Shown: positions 31,691 through 35,759 of the stretch, piece after piece
Numbering within the stretch: position 1 is the first letter of the stretch
Layout: every line of letters begins with the position of its first letter
Origin: Deltaproteobacteria bacterium
GTDB lineage: Bacteria; Desulfobacterota; Desulfobacteria; Desulfobacterales; C00003060
Length of the DNA stretch: 35,759 bases
Direction of reading: 5' to 3'
Assembly: GCA_003647435.1 (NCBI GenBank)
Contig: QMMV01000001.1
Span: 1 to 35,759, forward strand
Notes under the pieces: model-generated
What the model was told of the DNA's origin: nothing
Databases searched by the model: none
What the model saw: only the letters and a program-made list of their open reading frames with translations
Position numbers and translations under genes: made by a program

Positions 31691-31775
31691 TACACAGGGC
31701 CACAGTCGCCCGCTGTGGCGCTTTCCGGGGCTGGCTCGAGGATGGATGCCAGGTCCTCGGCAAAGCGCGCCTGTG

Positions 31776-31805
31776 CCTGCCTGTGCGTGTCCGCACGCAG
31801 ACAGG
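31776..31805. repeat. Palindrome (30 bp) in the GGCT-like gene, copy 2
   Basis: Starts CCTGCCTGTGCGTG and ends CGCACGCAGACAGG, with a TGCGTG/CACGCA stem. It keeps the frame (30 bp). Confidence 0.75.
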
Positions 31806-32003
31806 TGGCCACGTCGGCGAGCGGGTCGGCGGTGCCGTGGGCCAGGATGTCCGTCTCGGGCACCTCCAGGACGGGGATGCCGGATGGCCGCCCTATCCGT
31901 CGCTTGCGGAGGCATTGCGAGTTCGCCGGTTCTGGCGACACCCACAACGACCTCCACTCTGCGGCCAGTCTGTTGTCTGGTGACTGACGTTCAGGCCCGG
32001 GCC

Positions 32004-32336
32004 CTATGCCCGGACCGCCTCTTCCACGCTCATGCGGAACGGGAGCCCGTGCTTGATCTCGAGGATCTCCACCGTTTCGTCGCCGAGGCGGCTGAGGTGT
32101 GCGAAGAACTCCACCGCCTGGGCCTTCAGGGCGAAGTCGTCCGACCCGAGCTCACGTCTCGGGCCGTTTTCTCCGCCGAACTTGATCTCGCGCACCACGC
32201 GCGGGGGCGGGTCGAGCACCGGCTCGCCGCCGCGCACGGCCAGCCCCTCGATCCGCCCGAAGTTGATCTCCTACATCAGCTCCAGCAGGCGTCTCCGCGC
32301 AGGAGTGAGGGACGCCTTGGTCGTCACTTCGCTCAT
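32004..32336 (-). pseudogene. Conserved hypothetical gene with an internal amber stop
   Basis: ATG 32336 follows AAGGAGGT. The frame reads MSEVTTKASLTPARRRLLEL, M, a TAG at 32273-32271, then EINFGRIEGLAVRGGEPVLD and on to SVEEAVRA. A CAG (Gln) at this place would give a continuous 110-aa protein, so a single C-to-T change likely caused the stop. No domain is recognised; the sequence ends KHGLPFRMSVEE. It follows the frameshifted gene by 33 bp, so the two were an operon. Both are damaged, which fits decay rather than recoding. Confidence 0.65.
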
Positions 32337-32351
32337 TCCGGACCTCCTTTC

Positions 32352-32367
32352 CGCGCCGCACGGCGCG
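32352..32367. other. Small GC hairpin
   Basis: CGCGCCG-CA-CGGCGCG forms a 7-bp stem in the 33-bp gap between two decayed genes. Function unknown. Confidence 0.35.
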
Positions 32368-32369
32368 AA

Positions 32370-33424
32370 CTAAAAAGCCCCCCTGGGAGGGAGGTCCGGC
32401 GGGGATTCCTCCCAGGGGGGCAACCACCTGGTCTCCCTTTTCGCTGGCAGGGTGCGGCCCCTGGCTTCGAATGCAGCGAAGACGTCCGAAGCCTTGCGGA
32501 TCTCGATTTCGTTCTCCGATCCGCCCCAGAAGAAATGGATCTCCTTCAGCTTGATCCATTCCATTCCGTCCACGTCCGTGCAGACCAAGGCGGCCGGCCC
32601 ATCGGTCCTCAGCGGCTCGAGCGTGTATTCCCCCGTGCCGGAGAAGAAGTCCTCGCCGCCGAAAAGATGCAGGCCGAATTTCCTGCGGTAAAGGTCCTTC
32701 TCCCACTTCGATGCCGCGTTGATCCGCAGCTCACCAATGGAGGGTTCGTAGACCAGGACGTCGTGTTTCTCCGGCCGGTAGAACACGTTCGTCGACTGGC
32801 CGGCCTCGAGGCTGCCTTCCCGCTTGTAAGGCTCCCCGTGCCGGACAAGAAACCAGATGGCATCTTTCTTCGGGTAGACGAAAACGCGGGAGCCGCGACC
32901 GCGCTTCTTCTTCTCGAACAGATCGTTCAGGTCGTCTTGCAGGGCGACCAGTGTCTTTGCGGTGGGATTCTTGAATGCAGGGACAGGCGAAGTCTCGGTC
33001 TGGAAGTATTCGAAAGAGCGGGGACGGGTCAGGTATTGCTCGGCGTGCTTACGCTCGAGAAGGTCCCTGTCATGGAGCCAGACCTGGACGGCGACATCGG
33101 CGGGCGTAGGGTCGGGGTTGCCGTCCAGGTGATGCCGTTCCGTTCCGCCTCGTGCAGCAGTTCATCCATGCCCTCAGGAGTCGCCATTTCGTGGATGAAG
33201 TACAACGCATCCGCCAATTCCTTGGGCGTGTCGCTGTCCGGAGTCATGAAGACCTGGACGATCCCTTCGTAGTCGAGCCCGTCCGCTTGGCCTGGTGGTG
33301 GCAACGATACGCCTCGGCCGTTGAAGAAGGCTGCGTGAGGTTGCAGGAGAGCGATCAAGTGCTCCTCCGCGATAGCCTTCAAACCATCAGGATGGGAAAA
33401 CCGCCGAAGGTTGTACGTCGCCAT
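32370..33424 (-). pseudogene. Conserved hypothetical gene (351 codons) with a 1-nt frameshift
   Basis: ATG 33424 follows AGGAGG. The first ~97 codons read MATYNLRRFSHPDGLKAIAE ... VQVFMTPDSDTPKELADALY ... LLHEAERNGI. Near 33130 one base is missing; in the next frame the protein continues LDGNPDPTPADVAVQVWLHD, RKHAEQYLTRPRSFEYF, and runs without a stop to TAG 32372-32370. Total length plus one base is 1056, a multiple of three. There is no named domain; the second half has an acidic/aromatic C-terminal part (EIHFFWGGSENEIEIRK). It is paired with the amber-stopped gene downstream. Confidence 0.7.
32371..32421 (-). terminator. Rho-independent terminator overlapping a gene end
   Basis: A perfect 14-bp inverted repeat, GCCCCCCTGGGAGG (32377-32390) and CCTCCCAGGGGGGC (32408-32421), is followed on the minus strand by TTTTTA. 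It lies inside the last codons of the frameshifted gene, whose stop TAG is part of the T-tract. It may reduce transcription into the next gene. Confidence 0.6.
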
Positions 33425-33478
33425 TTGTCATCCTCCTGAAGTTACCTGCGTTGCATCGCGAAGCAGCATAAGTTAATC

Positions 33479-33769
33479 CTAAGTTATGTCTTCAACACGC
33501 CAGCAGAATGCCTTTACACCCTCCTTGCCCGCGGTTTTACGCAATTGCCTTATTTCCTCCATCAAGAGCCTTGCTTCATCATTTCCAGCGACAACGGCAA
33601 GAGCTGAGTTTTTCGCGGGCCAAACGTGCGTGTTGAGATGGGGACCACTTTGTTGCCCTACACCCGTCACCTCTTCCCAGCGCGTGTAACTTTTCAGGTC
33701 AAGCTTGTCCAGAATCTCCATGATCTCTTCATGGATTGCAATGTTGTGTGCAATGAAAACAAACGTCAT
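33479..33769 (-). CDS. PG0541-type transporter-associated protein
   Basis: A 96-aa protein of the PG0541 family (P-II-like fold), typically encoded right after RND efflux pumps. The start ATG 33769 (MTFVFIAHNIAIHEEIMEIL) is chosen because GGGAGG lies upstream and the frame before it overlaps the pump gene end. Motifs include YTRWEEVTGVGQQSGPHL and THVWPAKNSALAVVAGND. P-II-like proteins often sense small molecules; a regulatory role on the pump is inferred from context. It starts 23 bp after the RND gene. Confidence 0.8.
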   Translation of the reverse strand: MTFVFIAHNIAIHEEIMEILDKLDLKSYTRWEEVTGVGQQSGPHLNTHVWPAKNSALAVVAGNDEARLLMEEIRQLRKTAGKEGVKAFCWRVEDIT

Positions 33770-33792
33770 CGTACTGGCCCTCCCTTGTTGCG

Positions 33793-35759
33793 CTACGTCC
33801 GCCCCTCGAAGAGCGAGTATATTATCGGCACAAGGACAAGTGTAACGAGTGTCGAAAGTGAGAGTCCTCCTATTGCGGTTATACCAAAGGGCTGCCACAT
33901 TTCAGCCCCTTCTCCGCGAGAGATCGCCAGCGGGAGCATGCCGAACAGTGTTGTGAAGGTTGTCATCAATACAGGTCGAAGGCGGTGGCGTCCCGCCTGC
34001 TTGATGGCTTCGTGGAGGGTCAGGCCACGCGCCCGCAATATGTTCGTATAATCGACCAACACGATGGCATTATTGACCACCACTCCGATCAGCATGATGG
34101 TGGCCATGAACGACATGATGCTCAACGTTACGCCGCTGAGGTAGAAGGCCCATATCACTCCAGTGAACGCAAAAGGAATGGAAAACGCTATGATGAATGG
34201 AGTCTTTAGGGACTCAAACTGTGATACCATCACCATGTAGACGAGGATCAGCCCGACAACCAGCAGCAACGCCAAGTCATGGAAAGACTTGCGCTGTTCT
34301 TCCACTTCCCCGCCGAAGTCAATCGTCACTCCTGGTGGGACTTCGAGTTTTCGGAGTTCGCGCTCCACGTCCGTCTTTACTTCCCCGAGCGAACGTTTGT
34401 AAACATCCGCTCCAACCGTGACGATCCGTTCGCGGTTCTTCCGCTCGATTTCGACGGGGCCGGTAGAATGCACAATCCGGGCGATGTTCCTGAGCTTCAC
34501 AGACCCGACGTCCGGGTCCATTGACGGGATATCAACTTCCCCGATGTCGTCAAGCGACCGACGGTTCAATTCATCCAGGCGCACGAAAACGTCGAAATCG
34601 TCACCGGCATCGCGGTATTTCGTCGCTTCGAATCCGTAGTAGTTGCTTCGAAGCACCTGCGCGACCGTGGCGATGTTGACGCCCAAGCTGGAGGCCTTCT
34701 GCCTATCCACGACAACGTGGATTTCCTGGCGGGGCTTCTTACGGCTGACCGTGATGTCCACGGCGCCTGGAGTGCGCTCAAATATCTTGCGTACCTGTTC
34801 CGCCAGTCGGTTCGTTACATCCATGTCATGACCGATGATCTCGACCTCTATCTGTTTGCCGGCTCCCATTAATACCTGCTTGATCGGGGTTGTGACCGCG
34901 ATCTTGATGTCCTCGATTCCTGGTATTTTTTGGGCCTCATTACGCAACACTGCCGCGATATCCTTTGCCGATCGCGTTCGGTAGCGTTTCTTGACAAGCT
35001 TCGCGCCTGCCTCGCCACGATTCGGTCCCTCACCGAATCCCAACGCCACTCCAATGCCCTTCTTCGTCTCGCCACACCAAATGAACCGATCCCGCGTTTC
35101 CGGTACAAGACGCGAAAACAAACCGGAGATTCGCTTTGCCACCTGAACGGTCTCTTCCAACCTGGTGCTTTCATCCAGGCTGAACCGTATGCTGATATCG
35201 CCTGAGTCTATGTCCGGAAACAGGTCCGAGCCCATAAACCTCAAAAGACCCAAGCTCGCCACGAAGATCACTATGAGGGAAGCGAGAATCTTCTTCCTGT
35301 GACGCAATGAAGTGGACAGGATACGTTCGTAAACGGCTTCAATGCCCTGAAAAAGACGTTCGCCTAACCGGAACAGAGGGCCCCTCTTTGTGACCTCGAC
35401 AGGCTTGATCCATCTCGAAGCCAACATTGGAGTCAGCGTCAACGCGGTGAAAAGCGAGCCGCCCAACGTGATCGCTACGATGAATGCCAACTGGTCGAAT
35501 ACGATACCGCTGAGGCCCGAGACGAAGATAAGCGGGGCAAACACCGCCACGGTCGTCAGGGTTGACGCGGTGATGGCGGTACCTACTTCGGAAGCACCGA
35601 AAACGGCCGCCTCTTTCGGCCTCTCTCCTCCCTCCTCGACATGCCGGGTGATGTTTTCCAGGACTACGATGGCGTTGTCCACCACCATGCCGATTGCAAT
35701 GGACAGACTCATCAGGGAGATGACATTTATCGTGTAACCTTTCAGGAACAGAAAAATGA
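33793..35759 (-). CDS. RND multidrug efflux transporter (AcrB/HAE1 type), C-terminal part
   Basis: The frame is open to the window edge, so at least the N-terminal ~350 residues are missing. Visible are the proton-relay helix TM4 (IGMVVDNAIVVLENITRH, with the key Asp), further TM segments (TLTTVAVFAPLIFVSGLSG, FIVAITLGGSLFTALTLTPM), the long periplasmic pore/funnel loop (KQIEVEIIGHDMDVTNRL to FGGEVEEQRKSF), and the C-terminal helices (LMTTFTTLFGMLPLAISRG). The pump uses proton motive force with periplasmic and outer-membrane partners, not seen here. It is co-transcribed with the PG0541-type gene. Confidence 0.92.
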   Translation of the reverse strand, partial: IFLFLKGYTINVISLMSLSIAIGMVVDNAIVVLENITRHVEEGGERPKEAAVFGASEVGTAITASTLTTVAVFAPLIFVSGLSGIVFDQLAFIVAITLGGSLFTALTLTPMLASRWIKPVEVTKRGPLFRLGERLFQGIEAVYERILSTSLRHRKKILASLIVIFVASLGLLRFMGSDLFPDIDSGDISIRFSLDESTRLEETVQVAKRISGLFSRLVPETRDRFIWCGETKKGIGVALGFGEGPNRGEAGAKLVKKRYRTRSAKDIAAVLRNEAQKIPGIEDIKIAVTTPIKQVLMGAGKQIEVEIIGHDMDVTNRLAEQVRKIFERTPGAVDITVSRKKPRQEIHVVVDRQKASSLGVNIATVAQVLRSNYYGFEATKYRDAGDDFDVFVRLDELNRRSLDDIGEVDIPSMDPDVGSVKLRNIARIVHSTGPVEIERKNRERIVTVGADVYKRSLGEVKTDVERELRKLEVPPGVTIDFGGEVEEQRKSFHDLALLLVVGLILVYMVMVSQFESLKTPFIIAFSIPFAFTGVIWAFYLSGVTLSIMSFMATIMLIGVVVNNAIVLVDYTNILRARGLTLHEAIKQAGRHRLRPVLMTTFTTLFGMLPLAISRGEGAEMWQPFGITAIGGLSLSTLVTLVLVPIIYSLFEGRT

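Larger units (their letters stand above)
31450..31947 (-). pseudogene. Gamma-glutamylcyclotransferase-like gene with two palindrome insertions
   Basis: The 165-aa frame contains LLTFGDPESRLPAIDRLEGF, GGFYLYRRVLVPVWAGG and LPAWLYVVG, which match the C-terminal half of GGCT/AIG2-like proteins (cyclotransferases acting on gamma-glutamyl peptides). The N-terminal part lacks the usual (Y/F)GTL glycine loop and has no ribosome-binding site, so the gene is probably broken. Residues ~49-58 and 87-97 (LSAVPGTAQAG) come from in-frame palindromes; the second peptide is identical to that in HsdS. It lies upstream of and outside the defence operon promoter. Confidence 0.5.

Noticed and set aside
32271..32273. 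Programmed read-through of the TAG codon
   Set aside because: A single amber codon in a gene next to another damaged gene is more simply a mutation; all other genes in the window use TAG, TAA and TGA as normal stops.
31665..33272. Long plus-strand ORF (535 codons) over the decayed gene region
   Set aside because: Antisense to three recognisable minus-strand frames with good ribosome-binding sites; the protein is low-complexity and Pro/Arg/Ala-rich.

Overview
The window looks like a metagenome-derived or draft chromosome of an anaerobic or microaerophilic Gram-negative bacterium, most simply a Desulfobacterota-type (former Deltaproteobacteria) organism. A desulfoferrodoxin (superoxide reductase), dTDP-rhamnose genes for a cell envelope, an RND exporter and NarL/FixJ-type response regulators support this. 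The taxonomic guess is inference only. Almost everything except otsA, one response regulator, a porin remnant and an AbiE remnant lies on the minus strand.

Layout. 1-163: 3' end of trehalose-6-phosphate synthase. 396-506: tiny membrane ORF. 579-4435: dTDP-L-rhamnose operon rfbC-rfbB-rfbD-rfbA (read right to left), with a good sigma70 promoter and a 195-bp palindromic MITE-like element between rfbC and rfbB. 4595-5759: zinc-ribbon protein, superoxide reductase and a receiver-only response regulator. 6030-6693: a NarL-type regulator whose start is separated from its body by a frameshift in an A9 run. 7099-11261: a debris zone with a truncated porin, a GIY-YIG gene, an AbiEi antitoxin beside a truncated AbiEii toxin, remnants of an old type I R-M locus (hsdS tail, hsdR head) around an intact DUF4143 ATPase, and two ~115-bp structured direct repeats.

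11262-31401: one apparent ~20-kb minus-strand defence operon. A promoter with a palindromic operator drives an XRE regulator, hsdM, hsdS, a DUF3644 gene, hsdR, a truncated helicase, and then three large genes: a NERD/pseudokinase/kinase/ATPase protein (1341 aa), a 610-aa protein, and a 1690-aa protein with a nuclease-like motif and a HerA/FtsK-like ATPase. By architecture, order and size these three resemble mad6-mad7-mad8 of the methylation-associated defence system (MADS). A DUF4236/TPR gene closes the unit. Coupled start/stop overlaps (ATGA, TGATG) run through most of it. The likely logic is that HsdM/HsdS mark self DNA, HsdR cleaves unmodified DNA, and the kinase/ATPase module adds a second, signalled effector layer that uses the same methylation mark.

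The most unusual signal is a family of 27-33-bp GC-rich palindromes of the type CCTGCCTG...CAGGCAGG. They sit in frame inside hsdM (twice), hsdS and a gamma-glutamylcyclotransferase-like gene (twice), and outside genes in the two structured repeats. In hsdR the same palindrome is split open by a complete GIY-YIG nuclease domain: 282 bp, exactly 94 codons, with the palindrome halves as terminal inverted repeats. This suggests a protein-coding, frame-preserving mobile element spread by a GIY-YIG endonuclease.

31450-33424 holds three decayed genes (a GGCT-like gene, a gene with an amber stop, a gene with a 1-nt frameshift). 33479-35759 is the 3' part of an RND efflux pump gene and its PG0541-type partner.
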